64,000 bases of DNA, from NCBI RefSeq assembly GCF_023516595.1, contig NZ_JAMGBG010000034.1:109143-173142 (forward strand). Direction: 5' to 3'. The notes under the pieces were generated by a model. It did not search any database, was not told the origin of the DNA, and worked only from the letters and a program-made list of their open reading frames with translations. This DNA comes from Streptomyces neyagawaensis. GTDB taxonomy: Bacteria; Actinomycetota; Actinomycetes; Streptomycetales; Streptomycetaceae. Shown in pieces: positions 47,119-55,084 of the stretch (positions are counted from its first letter, which is position 1; each line of letters opens with the position of its first letter). The position numbers and the translations under genes are program-made.

Positions 47119-49656
47119 CTACCTCCTTGTGCCGAGGTAGAGCTGGACGTCGCCGCCCGCCCCATCGCCGATCTTGTCGCGGAGGATGCCGACGATCGCG
47201 TCGCCCAGCTGGCCTCCGAGGTCCACACGAACCAGCTGCGACGAGCTGCCCCCGACCGCCGCACTGCCGCCCCCGACGCTGGCCATGGCGGCCGGGGCCG
47301 GGGTTGCGGCCAGGACCCCGAAGGAGGAGTCCGCCATCGCGTCGGGCATGCCGGGCATGCCTGCCAGGGCACGACCGACCTGCCCGGTGTTCGCCTTGAT
47401 GCTCTTCGCGAAGTCCGAGACCAGAGCCTGGCCGGAGTACGTGGTGTACCCCCGGCCGGAGAAGGGGCCCTCCTTGGCCGGGGAGTGGGGGAAGAACCTG
47501 CTGGCCGCGCTCACCACGCTGGAGACCGCCGACCTGACCGAGCCGACCTTGGACTTGATGCCGTTGATGAAGCCCTGGATCAGGCTCCCGCCGGCCGACA
47601 GCAGGATGCTGCCGACGTTGCCCAGCGCGGCCTTCGCCCGCCCTGGCAGACCGCGCACCCAGGACAGGAACTCGGAGCCCTTGCGGGAGGCGCCGTCCTT
47701 GAAGCGCTGCCAGGCACTCGCCGCCACGCTGGCGAGGATCGAGCCGAGCGCGGCCAGCGCGGCCAGCGTGCGGCCAGGCAGCGCGCGCACGCTCGTGATG
47801 AACGAGGACCAGGCGCGGCTCACGGGGCCGCCGATGTAGCGGGACCAGAGCCCCGCGAACCAGAGGCCGATCGCCATGCCGACCGCGGAGAACATGCCGC
47901 CCACCTCGCCCGCCTTCGCGGACACCCAGCCGGTGAACGCCTGCCACCACTTCGGCAGGTTGTCGTTGAGGCCGGTGATCAGGTTCCGTACGAAGCCGAT
48001 CATGATCATGGCGACGGCCGCGGACAGCGCCGCTCCCACCGTGATCGGCAGAGCGACGATCGCGAGGACGATCGCCGCCGCGATCAGCCCGATCTTCAGG
48101 ACCTTCTCCGGGTTCGCCGCCACGAAGTCGGCGATCTTCCCGCCGAAGTTCATCAGCCCCTCGACGGCCTTCGGCGCCTGCTCGACTACCTTCGCAGCCA
48201 CCTTCTGACCGAGGAGCCCGAAGAAGCTGATGATGCGGTCCGCAGTGCCGTCGCTGCCCTTCCCGGCCTCCTCCCACAGACGGCCGAAGACGCCACCGAC
48301 CTTGCCCCGGAACGTCTCCAGGCCGGGGACAACAACGCCGCCGAGGAAGTCCACGAGGTTCTGCTGCATGCCCCGCTTGAAGGCTTCCAGCTTCGTCCCC
48401 GCGTTGTCGCGGAGCGTGTCGCCCATCCGGTCGGCCGCGCCGCCCACCTCGCCCAGGGCTTCGGAAGCCGACGACGGGTCCAGCGCCATCAGCGCCTTCT
48501 GCGTGTCCTCGCTCTTCGTGCCGAACAAGGTCAGCGCCAGGGCGCTGCGCTCGGCCGGGTCCTTGATCTGCCGCAGCCCGTCAAAGACCTTGTCGAGAGC
48601 CGCCTTGGCCTCCGGGCCGCCCTTAGTGAAGGCGGCCTGCATCTCCTTGCCTGACAGACCGATCTTCGAGAACGCAGCGTCGACCTCTTCACCGCCGGCC
48701 TGGGTGATGAGCACGAACTCTTTCAGCGAGTCCGCGACCACATCGGTGTCGCGGGCGCCGGCCTTCAGGCCCTGCGACATCAGCCCGGTGGCGTCCTGGG
48801 CGGAGATGCCCATCTGCCGGAAGATCGTCGAGTACTCGTTGAAGGTGTCGGCGATGTCGTCCGCGCGCGGGCCCATCACCTGGAGCCCGCGGGTGAGGAC
48901 GTCGAGGGCTTCGCCGCCGTCCTTCGCCAGCCCGGTTTTCAGGATCTGGCCGACGGCGTTCGCGGCCTGGCCGAGGTCCAACTCGAAGGTGCTGGCCAGG
49001 TCCGAGACCTTCGTGGCCATGGACTCGATCTGGGCGTTCGTCGCGTCCGGCGGCAGCAGGCCCGCACGCATCGTCGCCGAGATCGCGTCTGCGGCGGACT
49101 GGAAGTCCTCCGTGATCGCCTTCGAGTACAGGGCTCCGGCGATCTTGCCGTACTTCTGTGCCTCAGCCGGAGTCGCCCCCAGCTGCGCCCCCAGGCGGCC
49201 AGTGATCCGGGACTGCTCCATGGCCTGCCCCATGGCCGCCATCAGCGCCGCCCCGGCCGCAAGACCGATGCCGGCCGCCGCCGTCTTCAGCTTCTCCAAC
49301 CCCTGCCCGGCCTGAGTGACGGCCTCGTCACCGCCCTGACGGGCCCCGTCACCGACCCCGTCAGACAGGGCCTGGCCCGCGTCCTCCCCCGCCGCGCGGG
49401 CCGCGGTGGTCGCGTCGTCGCCCGCCTGCTGGACGGCCCTGACGAACCGCCCGCGGACGTCCCTCAGACGGCCGTCAGCGCCCCGCACGAGGCCCTCGCC
49501 GAGGTTCTCCCCGGCCTGCTGTCCGGCCCGCTCGGCGTCGTCGCCCATCTGCTCGCCGGTGTCGCGCATGGCGCGCTCGGCACGGCGCAGGGCGGGGTCC
49601 ACCCCCGAGTCGTCGAGGGTGATGACACCGGTGAGTTCACCAACGACGAGCGCCAC
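47119..49656 (-). CDS. Tail tape measure protein
   Basis: 845 residues; sets tail length (about 1.5 angstrom per residue would give roughly 125 nm). Starts MALVVGELTGVITLDDSGVD. Long helical N-terminal half rich in Ala/Gly/Asp, TP901-type core (about 150-450), hydrophobic segments at ~530-570 (IGLIAAAIVLAIVALPITVG, AVAMIMIGFV), and a Gly/Ala/Arg C-terminus with FINGIKSKVGSVRSAVSSVV. It is downstream of the two-frame tail chaperone, the canonical place. Confidence 0.93.
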   Translation of the reverse strand: MALVVGELTGVITLDDSGVDPALRRAERAMRDTGEQMGDDAERAGQQAGENLGEGLVRGADGRLRDVRGRFVRAVQQAGDDATTAARAAGEDAGQALSDGVGDGARQGGDEAVTQAGQGLEKLKTAAAGIGLAAGAALMAAMGQAMEQSRITGRLGAQLGATPAEAQKYGKIAGALYSKAITEDFQSAADAISATMRAGLLPPDATNAQIESMATKVSDLASTFELDLGQAANAVGQILKTGLAKDGGEALDVLTRGLQVMGPRADDIADTFNEYSTIFRQMGISAQDATGLMSQGLKAGARDTDVVADSLKEFVLITQAGGEEVDAAFSKIGLSGKEMQAAFTKGGPEAKAALDKVFDGLRQIKDPAERSALALTLFGTKSEDTQKALMALDPSSASEALGEVGGAADRMGDTLRDNAGTKLEAFKRGMQQNLVDFLGGVVVPGLETFRGKVGGVFGRLWEEAGKGSDGTADRIISFFGLLGQKVAAKVVEQAPKAVEGLMNFGGKIADFVAANPEKVLKIGLIAAAIVLAIVALPITVGAALSAAVAMIMIGFVRNLITGLNDNLPKWWQAFTGWVSAKAGEVGGMFSAVGMAIGLWFAGLWSRYIGGPVSRAWSSFITSVRALPGRTLAALAALGSILASVAASAWQRFKDGASRKGSEFLSWVRGLPGRAKAALGNVGSILLSAGGSLIQGFINGIKSKVGSVRSAVSSVVSAASRFFPHSPAKEGPFSGRGYTTYSGQALVSDFAKSIKANTGQVGRALAGMPGMPDAMADSSFGVLAATPAPAAMASVGGGSAAVGGSSSQLVRVDLGGQLGDAIVGILRDKIGDGAGGDVQLYLGTRR

Positions 49657-49660
49657 AGCA

Positions 49661-50074
49661 CTACCTCCTGGATCTGGGCTCCGGAGGAGCGAAGTGCCGG
49701 CTGACGCGGGACTCGGCGGAGAGCAGCCCGTACAGGCGGGTGAGGAACCAGCGCCACGACCGGGCGCGGAGGAGGCCGGGGGTGTTCAGGTCGAGGCCGT
49801 AGGTCTCCTGGAAGTCGGCCTCGACCAGTGGCCACTGCTCCAGGAGGCCGGTTCGGGTTACCCGCGGCCTGCGCCGCCCCCCTTGCGACCGCGCCGGCGG
49901 GAGCCCGCCCTCGTACCACTCGTAGAGCCCCGTGACCGGGTCGTACTCGCCGCAGCCGACGCCGAGGGCGCTGACCTCTGCTGCCGACGGGCCGTCCGGC
50001 TCGGGGCGAGGCGAGAAGGGTCGCCGCCCGCAGACCAGTACCGGGCGGCGGCGTCGCGGTCCTGGACGATCCAC
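49661..50074 (-). CDS. Tail assembly chaperone, frameshifted extension (T-type)
   Basis: Open frame with no ribosome binding site. Its plausible coding part begins about VLVCGRRPFSPRPEPDGPSA and continues GVGCGEYDPVTGLYEWYEGG to the stop at 49661. It is -1 relative to the 49858-50382 frame. Joining them gives a 240-residue fusion (50382 to 49661), as in lambda gpGT-like systems. The shift should occur around 49980-50040; CCCTTCT and GCCCCG are candidate slippery tracts but none is a perfect heptamer. Confidence 0.72.
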   Translation of the reverse strand: MDRPGPRRRRPVLVCGRRPFSPRPEPDGPSAAEVSALGVGCGEYDPVTGLYEWYEGGLPPARSQGGRRRPRVTRTGLLEQWPLVEADFQETYGLDLNTPGLLRARSWRWFLTRLYGLLSAESRVSRHFAPPEPRSRR

Positions 50075-50382
50075 ACCATGGTCGTGAGAGCCACGTGCCG
50101 GAACCGGGTCCAGCTCACGTCCGCGAGGATCTCGTCATGCATCGAGCCGAGGACCAGGCGGTACAGGTCCTTCTCCTCGTCGTCGTCGAGGAGTTCCTCG
50201 TCCGGCGAGGTGCCGTTCAGGAAGAGCCGCGCCGCTGCCTTGGTGATCTCCTCGACGCGGAGGCCATCCTCAGCGGGCGGCGACGGGATCCGGAAGGGGC
50301 GTGTCTGCCCGTCCTTGCAGAGCACCGGCAGCTCAAGCCAGTCGTCGAGGAAGTCGCCGAGCGCTTCGAACTGTGCGGCCAT
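49858..50382 (-). CDS. Tail assembly chaperone, short form (G-type)
   Basis: 174 residues, MAAQFEALGDFLDDWLELPV to WIVQDRDAAARYWSAGGD, then a low-complexity Ser/Arg/Gly tail typical of reading past a shift site in the wrong frame. Lies between the major tail protein and the tape measure gene. ATG 50382 overlaps the major tail stop (TGATG). The companion frame (49661-50074) is entered by a -1 frameshift. Confidence 0.82.
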   Translation of the reverse strand: MAAQFEALGDFLDDWLELPVLCKDGQTRPFRIPSPPAEDGLRVEEITKAAARLFLNGTSPDEELLDDDEEKDLYRLVLGSMHDEILADVSWTRFRHVALTTMVWIVQDRDAAARYWSAGGDPSRLAPSRTARRQQRSAPSASAAASTTRSRGSTSGTRAGSRRRGRKGGGAGRG

Positions 50383-50858
50383 CAGCTGCCCGCGAGCGGG
50401 TTGTCGATCGTCGTGCGGGGTCCGTCGCCGGTGAAGTTGACGGCGACCTCGCCGAGCGCGGTGTACTCGCCGCCCTGCGGCTCCCACTCCGGGATCGCCC
50501 TGCCCTCGTACGCCTCCGGCAGGCCCTCGCGGTTGTACCAACGCAGGTGCACCAGGTTCGCCTCGCCGTACGCGTCCGCCGCGAGCCGGATCGCCTCGTG
50601 CACCGGGTGGAACACCTTGACGCTCTTGTTGGCCTTGCGGCGGATGGTCATCTCGATGGCCCAGGACTGCGCGGTCTTCGTGTTCCCGGCCCAGCCGTCG
50701 GAGTCGTAGTCGGAGCTGTCCTCGATGTTCGGCGGGGCCGTGTGCTGGAACGCGCGGACGCCGGGGCACAGCTGCCAGTCCGGCACGTCGTCCGTGCCCA
50801 TGTTGACGTCGACCCGCCACTCGCGTGCGAGCTCGTTCTCCTCGATGGGAGTGGACAT
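50382..50858 (-). CDS. Major tail tube protein
   Basis: 158 residues, MSTPIEENELAREWRVDVNM, SDYDSDGWAGNTKTAQSWAI, ending EVAVNFTGDGPRTTIDNP. Beta-rich, and the pattern of conserved SDYDSDGW and EMTIRRK is that of siphophage tube proteins. Immediately upstream of the tail chaperone and downstream of the tail terminator. Confidence 0.87.
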   Translation of the reverse strand: MSTPIEENELAREWRVDVNMGTDDVPDWQLCPGVRAFQHTAPPNIEDSSDYDSDGWAGNTKTAQSWAIEMTIRRKANKSVKVFHPVHEAIRLAADAYGEANLVHLRWYNREGLPEAYEGRAIPEWEPQGGEYTALGEVAVNFTGDGPRTTIDNPLAGS

Positions 50859-50867
50859 ACGGTCCTC

Positions 50868-51302
50868 CTAGTCGATCAGGTGAGGCCCGGACCGGATCGT
50901 CCGGAAGTAGTAGTTGGCGACCAGCTCCATGCGGCCGTGGGTGTCCTGGCCGATCCACGCCTGGGAGTTGCGCCAGGAGATCTCCACCTGCACGCCGTGC
51001 GCGTCGTACGAGCGCCGGTTGTGCAGGACGGTGAACACGTCGTTGGCCAACTGCACGACGGCGAGAGGGTCCGTGCCCGCGCGCATGCGCGCCTGAATGC
51101 CGGTCACCGCGTCCGTGGAGTCGTCGTCCGACACCGGGTACGGGGTCAGGCCGATCGCCCGGTCCGGACCGTCTGGCACCTTGCCGAGCACGATCCCCGT
51201 GCTCCCGGCCGGCAGTACGCCGCTGGGGTCGTAAGTGCCGACGTCCTCGGCGTCGAGCAGCTCGGCAACGCCCTGGAGGAGATCGACGTCGTGGGTACTC
51301 AT
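50868..51302 (-). CDS. Tail terminator (minor capsid/DUF3168-like)
   Basis: 144 residues, MSTHDVDLLQGVAELLDAED, DRAIGLTPYPVSDDD, VVQLANDVFTVLHNR, with an alpha/beta fold typical of tail terminators that cap the tube at the head-tail joint. ATG start overlaps the preceding stop by 4 bp. Confidence 0.8.
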   Translation of the reverse strand: MSTHDVDLLQGVAELLDAEDVGTYDPSGVLPAGSTGIVLGKVPDGPDRAIGLTPYPVSDDDSTDAVTGIQARMRAGTDPLAVVQLANDVFTVLHNRRSYDAHGVQVEISWRNSQAWIGQDTHGRMELVANYYFRTIRSGPHLID

Positions 51303-51649
51303 CGCATCGCCCGCCTCAACTGCGCCGCGACGATCGCGGCCACCTCAGCACGGGAGGCGTTGAGCGGTCCCTCCAGGTACTTCGCCTGCCGGCCGGGCGC
51401 GTGCCGGTAGTCCAGTTCCTCGTGCTGCCGCACGGCGTACGGGCCGTCGTATGACACCGCCGCCGTGAGCGTCCCCTCGTCCACGCTGGCCGTGCCCGTG
51501 CTCTGGAGGTACCCCTCGTCGAGCGGTACGACGGCCTGCGACTGGGTTAGGACGTGCTCGGCAGCGAGCACCAGGCCCCGCGCGGCCGCGGCCCGCAGCT
51601 CCCGCGCGACCGCCGAACCGTTGAAGTCGAGCTGGAAGCGTGCGGCCAC
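51299..51649 (-). CDS. HK97 gp10-like head-tail joining protein
   Basis: 116 residues: LVLAAEHVLTQSQAVVPLDE, LTAAVSYDGPYAVRQHEELD, RQAKYLEGPLNASRAEVAAI. This is the recognisable gp10/minor capsid pattern (helix, then YAVRQHEE and KYLEGPL). GTG start 51649. Confidence 0.85.
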   Translation of the reverse strand: MAARFQLDFNGSAVARELRAAAARGLVLAAEHVLTQSQAVVPLDEGYLQSTGTASVDEGTLTAAVSYDGPYAVRQHEELDYRHAPGRQAKYLEGPLNASRAEVAAIVAAQLRRAMR

Positions 51650-51659
51650 AGCGCACCCC

Positions 51660-51977
51660 CTATTCGAGCTGAATCTCCAGATGGTTGGGCGTACCGAGCT
51701 TCTTGCCGTTGCGCCGCTTGGCCTGGATGACCTTCGTTACCCGACCGTCCGGCAGCGTGACCCTCGACAGAGGGGGCGCGGTCTCGTCGAGGCCCGCATA
51801 CGCGGTCGACGTGGACGTGACCTGCTCACCACCGGGCGTCCGGACGGCTCGGGTCTGCTCGTCGAGGAGACACTTCATCGTGGCCAGCGCCCCGTACACG
51901 GGGCCATTGCTCGACTCGCCCGCGTACGGCTCGACGGTGATCTCGTGGATCAGGAACCGGGCAGGGATGGAGCCCAT
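51660..51977 (-). CDS. Head closure (stopper) protein
   Basis: 105 residues, MGSIPARFLIHEITVEPYAG, MKCLLDEQTRAVRTPGGEQV, VIQAKRRNGKKLGTPNHLEI. Size and position between adaptor and gp10-like genes match the head-completion stopper. ATG 51977 overlaps the adaptor stop. Confidence 0.78.
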   Translation of the reverse strand: MGSIPARFLIHEITVEPYAGESSNGPVYGALATMKCLLDEQTRAVRTPGGEQVTSTSTAYAGLDETAPPLSRVTLPDGRVTKVIQAKRRNGKKLGTPNHLEIQLE

Positions 51978-52645
51978 CAGTAGCACCCCGTGGACACGGT
52001 CATCCGGAACTTCGACGACGGCAGCGACGCGAGCGCCCGGGCCAGCTTCGGCGCGTAGTACGACGGCCCGGACCGGTTCTCTCCAGCGCCGTACTGGATG
52101 CTCACCGAGCCGATGGTCACGCCTTGGAGCGGGCCGGAGATGTCCGTCTCCGGGCCGACCTCCCCCCAGAACTCCACCTGCGCGCACACGGCTTCGGCGA
52201 ACGCCGCCGCGACCTCGGCGTCGGTCGGCAGGCCGTCGTCGTCGACGTCGTACACGGCAGGGATCAGGAAGTCCCTGTCCAGCAGCCGGGATGCCTCCAG
52301 CAGCAGCCGGGCCGCGTCCAGTGGGGGCGCCGCCTGGAGGTAGTTGGCGAGCTGCGTCGTGGTCGCGTAGACCCGGCCGGTGAGCCCGGCGCCCGGGGTG
52401 GGCGCGACGGCCACCCGCTGGTTCTCGACGCTCGCTCCGGTCCCGGTAACCGTCCATCGCAGCAGCCACACCCCGGCCTGGGTGTACGTGACGGGCGCCG
52501 TCCACGTCTGCCCGCCACCTGCCCCCGTCACGGGCGGGTTCACTGTGGTGCCGTCCGGCAGGGTCACGACCAGCGCCGCGTCCGTGGTGTTGTCGTACGG
52601 GTCCACGGTCAGCGACGCGGTGACGAGGTCTCCGACATCAGGCAT
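51977..52645 (-). CDS. Head-tail adaptor with N-terminal Ig-like domain
   Basis: 222 residues. Residues 1-90 form a beta-sandwich/Ig-like module (DLVTASLTVDPYDNTTDAAL, YTQAGVWLLRWTVTGTGASV). Residues ~95-222 are the helical connector/adaptor domain (TTQLANYLQAAPPLDAARLL, LDRDFLIPAVYDVDDDGLPT, APKLARALASLPSSKFRM). ATG 52645 overlaps the decoration gene stop (TGATG). Confidence 0.78.
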   Translation of the reverse strand: MPDVGDLVTASLTVDPYDNTTDAALVVTLPDGTTVNPPVTGAGGGQTWTAPVTYTQAGVWLLRWTVTGTGASVENQRVAVAPTPGAGLTGRVYATTTQLANYLQAAPPLDAARLLLEASRLLDRDFLIPAVYDVDDDGLPTDAEVAAAFAEAVCAQVEFWGEVGPETDISGPLQGVTIGSVSIQYGAGENRSGPSYYAPKLARALASLPSSKFRMTVSTGCY

Positions 52646-53616
52646 CAGCCACCTCCACTCACGGACGTCATCAGGGTCGGCCCGCTGACGCCAGCCGTCA
52701 GGGCCGGGCCGGACAAGCCTGCGGTCAGGGACTCGGCCGGGCGCTGCACCACGGTGACCAGGGCCCGCGCTGTAGTCGCCTCGACTGCGGTACCGAGCGT
52801 GAGCCGCTTCCCGTCGGCCAGCGGCCGCGCGGTCGCGCTCCCTGCGGCGGTGCCGAGGGCCAACCGCTTGCTTGCATCGAGCGGCCGGGCTGTACTGGTC
52901 TCGGAGGCCTCGCCGAGCACGAGCGTCTTGTGTCGGCTGAGGGGTTGCGCGGCGTCGGTTCCGGCGGTGACACCAAGGGTTCGCGTCTTGGCCGGGGTGA
53001 GCGGGCGGGCGGTGTCCGCCTCGGCGGCCAGGGCGAGCGCGAGGGTCTGGCCGAAGACGTTGACGTTGTCGAACTCGGCGAAGTCGTCTGTGCCGTCGGA
53101 GCGGTGGGCGATGAGCTGGAACTCCAGGTCCGCGTCCCCGACCCAGGAGGGGCTGGTCTCTGTCCGCTGGTTCGTCCAGTCGACGCCGTCCGGGGAGGTG
53201 TCCCAGAAGACCGTTCCTCCAGTCTCGCGTACTCGTAGCCATGCGTGATCCGTCGACGAGTACGGGACGACCACTGCGCCGGGGTCGAAGTAGCCGGTCC
53301 GGGAGAAGCACACCAGCTCGTCACTGGTCATGCGCAGCTCGAACCCCAGGTCGGTTCCGCCCGTGCTGCTCTTGATCAGGATCTGCGCCCACGCCTCCGT
53401 CGTCGCCCCGCCACCGGCGTGCGGATACGCGCGCAGGTACACCGAGGACTCTTGAAGGGTGTAGGCGAGGGCTGTGCTGTATGCGTTGAAGCCGGTGTCA
53501 CAGGCGATCCGGGCCCTGCCGCCCACCTCCGAGATGTTCCCGAAGGAGTTGGGCCACAGCGTTCCGTCGATCGCGTTGTCGTTGAAGTTGTCCTGCACCG
53601 TCTCCAGCAACGCCAC
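52645..53616 (-). CDS. Virion decoration-type protein with jelly roll and 20-residue repeats
   Basis: 323 residues. 1-190 look like a LamG/concanavalin-type jelly roll (DNFNDNAIDGTLWPNSFGNI, STGGTDLGFELRMTSDELVC, FDNVNVFG). Residues ~193-290 are about five tandem 20-residue repeats with TARPL near positions 203, 223, 243, 263, 283 and Lys at 210, 230, 250, 270. The C-terminus repeats LTAGLSGP/LTAGVSGP. Probably an external sugar-binding or structural appendage. GTG 53616. Its place between the connector set and the 148-aa gene is consistent with a head decoration role. Confidence 0.7.
   Translation of the reverse strand: MALLETVQDNFNDNAIDGTLWPNSFGNISEVGGRARIACDTGFNAYSTALAYTLQESSVYLRAYPHAGGGATTEAWAQILIKSSTGGTDLGFELRMTSDELVCFSRTGYFDPGAVVVPYSSTDHAWLRVRETGGTVFWDTSPDGVDWTNQRTETSPSWVGDADLEFQLIAHRSDGTDDFAEFDNVNVFGQTLALALAAEADTARPLTPAKTRTLGVTAGTDAAQPLSRHKTLVLGEASETSTARPLDASKRLALGTAAGSATARPLADGKRLTLGTAVEATTARALVTVVQRPAESLTAGLSGPALTAGVSGPTLMTSVSGGG
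52747..53040 (-). repeat. 60-bp coding tandem repeat (20-aa periodicity)
   Basis: Five degenerate copies in phase with codons, encoding the ARPL...K repeats of the decoration protein. Confidence 0.8.
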
Positions 53617-53629
53617 CCGGGCTCACCCC

Positions 53630-54076
53630 CTATGCGGCTGAGCTGGCCCGCGCGATATCGCTGACGGTGAGCGTGAAGTCCGTGCCGTCCGGTGTCATCA
53701 CGCAGTCGTGCTTGGTCAGCGGTACTAGGTCGGCGTCCGTGCCCGCCCCGATGTCGGGGTCGTAGCAGATGATCGCGGCGCCCACGGTGTTGCCGCTCGT
53801 GGCGGTCCACGTCACGTCTGCGGCGTCGATCGCGACGCGGTCATTGGCGTCGTCGACCGTCACCGTGACCGACGCCAGGGCCTTGCGGCCCATGTCGGTC
53901 TGCTCGTTGGACGCGCCCGCGAGGATCGCGTCCAACGTGTCGTAGTCCCGCATCGTGGCGTCCGACACCAGGCCGGCCGCTTCCAGGAGGACCAGGACCA
54001 GGCCGTCGTTCGCGGCCGGCAGGGACGCGTAGTGGGCGAGGCGGCCCAGCGCCTGGTTGAAGATGATGTCAGCCAT
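53630..54076 (-). CDS. Hypothetical phage structural protein (148 aa)
   Basis: MADIIFNQALGRLAHYASLP, LVLVLLEAAGLVSDATMRDY, then beta-rich VTVTVDDANDRVAIDAADVT and CVMTPDGTDFTLTV. I recall this type in Streptomyces and Arthrobacter phages between connector and decoration genes, without a known role. Starts 3 bp after the preceding stop. Confidence 0.72.
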   Translation of the reverse strand: MADIIFNQALGRLAHYASLPAANDGLVLVLLEAAGLVSDATMRDYDTLDAILAGASNEQTDMGRKALASVTVTVDDANDRVAIDAADVTWTATSGNTVGAAIICYDPDIGAGTDADLVPLTKHDCVMTPDGTDFTLTVSDIARASSAA

Positions 54077-54079
54077 GGG

Positions 54080-54397
54080 TCAGGCCTCCTTGCTGCCGTA
54101 GCGGTCGATCAGCTCGGCCTTGGTGAGGGCGGCGATCTCTGCGGCCTCGTCGGAGTCCTGGGCGCGGCTGGTGGCGTACTCCACCCAGGCGGCCTTGGAG
54201 TCCCGCGCGGACGGCTCCTGCGGCGGGCCGCTGCTCGGCGGGTCCTGCGCGGGAGGCTTCGGGGTCTTGGGCTCCGGGGCCTTCACCGGCTGCGGTGCGG
54301 CGATCCTGGTCCAGTTGGGCAGCATCTCCAGCCGGGCGTTGCGGTGCCGGTACTCGACCTCGTCGCCCGTGTTCGCGTTGCGGTACCTGTACGTCAT
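54080..54397 (-). CDS. Nested in-frame phage structural protein (internal start)
   Basis: 105 residues from ATG 54397 with GGAGGG 7 bases upstream, inside the glycosyltransferase frame. N-terminus MTYRYRNANTGDEVEYRHRN, Pro-rich middle, C-terminal SKAAWVEYATSRAQDSDEAA and LTKAELIDRYG (Rho-N-like short helix pair). The independent product is likely the phage structural protein; the long form would display it fused to the enzyme. Confidence 0.6.
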   Translation of the reverse strand: MTYRYRNANTGDEVEYRHRNARLEMLPNWTRIAAPQPVKAPEPKTPKPPAQDPPSSGPPQEPSARDSKAAWVEYATSRAQDSDEAAEIAALTKAELIDRYGSKEA

Positions 54398-55084
54398 GGG
54401 GGATCCCTCCAGCGGGGTCGGACAGAACTCGGCCACCAGCGCCCGCATCTGGCGGACCTGGCCGGAGGCGGCCTGGTAGCGGCGGTAGCGGGCCAGGGAT
54501 TCGGCCGAGCCGACCGCGCGGGAGCGGCGGGGGGCGGGCGGATGCCACAGGTGGAACAGGTCGCAGTTGCCGCGCCACATGGGCCCGGCGAGCGTGTCGA
54601 GGGCGAGCGCCCATGCCTGGTCTTCCTGCCCCCAGCCCGTGAAGGCAGGGTCGAGGGGGACGCCTTCGAGGACGTCCCGGGCGAGGACGACCAGGCCCCC
54701 GCCGGGCGTTCCCGGGTGGATCTCCTGCGTCGGCTGCCCGAACATGGCGGCGCCGGCGAGGACGGATTCTGTGGCTTCGGGGGTGAGGCGGCGGACGAGC
54801 TGGTGGGGCATCGCCCACCGCGCCCTGCCGGTTCGGATCTCCTCGACGGCGAATGGGGTCCCGACACTCCACACGTCGGCGTCCGCCACGATCAGCACGT
54901 CCGCAGTCGTCTGCCGGAGCGCGTCGGCCACCGCCGCGCCCTTCGACCAAGGGCCGTCAGGGCAAGCCCCGGTGACGATCTCCCAACTGGGGTGGGCCGC
55001 CTCCCACCGGGCCCGCACGCACGCCCACACAGCCTGTCGTGGACCACCGTCGGGGCGCCAAGGCACCAGCACGGCGACACTCAC
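54080..55084 (-). CDS. GT-A glycosyltransferase fused in frame to a head-tail connector-type C-terminal domain
   Basis: 334 residues. 1-225 form a GT-A glycosyltransferase: MSVAVLVPWRPDGGPRQAVW, metal-binding DAD at 68-70 (LIVADADVW), acceptor motif GWGQEDQAW at 150-158 and HLWHPP at 178-183, the Galactosyltransferase/GalNAc-transferase C-terminal pattern. From 230 (MTYRYRNANTGDEVEYRH) it matches a small phage protein often encoded alone next to connector genes, ending AALTKAELIDRYGSKEA. There is no stop between them, but an internal GGAGGG precedes Met230. Overlaps the FkbM gene by ATGA. Confidence 0.8.
   Translation of the reverse strand: MSVAVLVPWRPDGGPRQAVWACVRARWEAAHPSWEIVTGACPDGPWSKGAAVADALRQTTADVLIVADADVWSVGTPFAVEEIRTGRARWAMPHQLVRRLTPEATESVLAGAAMFGQPTQEIHPGTPGGGLVVLARDVLEGVPLDPAFTGWGQEDQAWALALDTLAGPMWRGNCDLFHLWHPPAPRRSRAVGSAESLARYRRYQAASGQVRQMRALVAEFCPTPLEGSPMTYRYRNANTGDEVEYRHRNARLEMLPNWTRIAAPQPVKAPEPKTPKPPAQDPPSSGPPQEPSARDSKAAWVEYATSRAQDSDEAAEIAALTKAELIDRYGSKEA

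Noticed and set aside
46438..48654. 738-codon plus-strand frame antisense to the tail genes
   Set aside because: Low-complexity Arg/Ala/Gly/His product typical of antisense shadows; the minus-strand tape measure and tail genes are certain.
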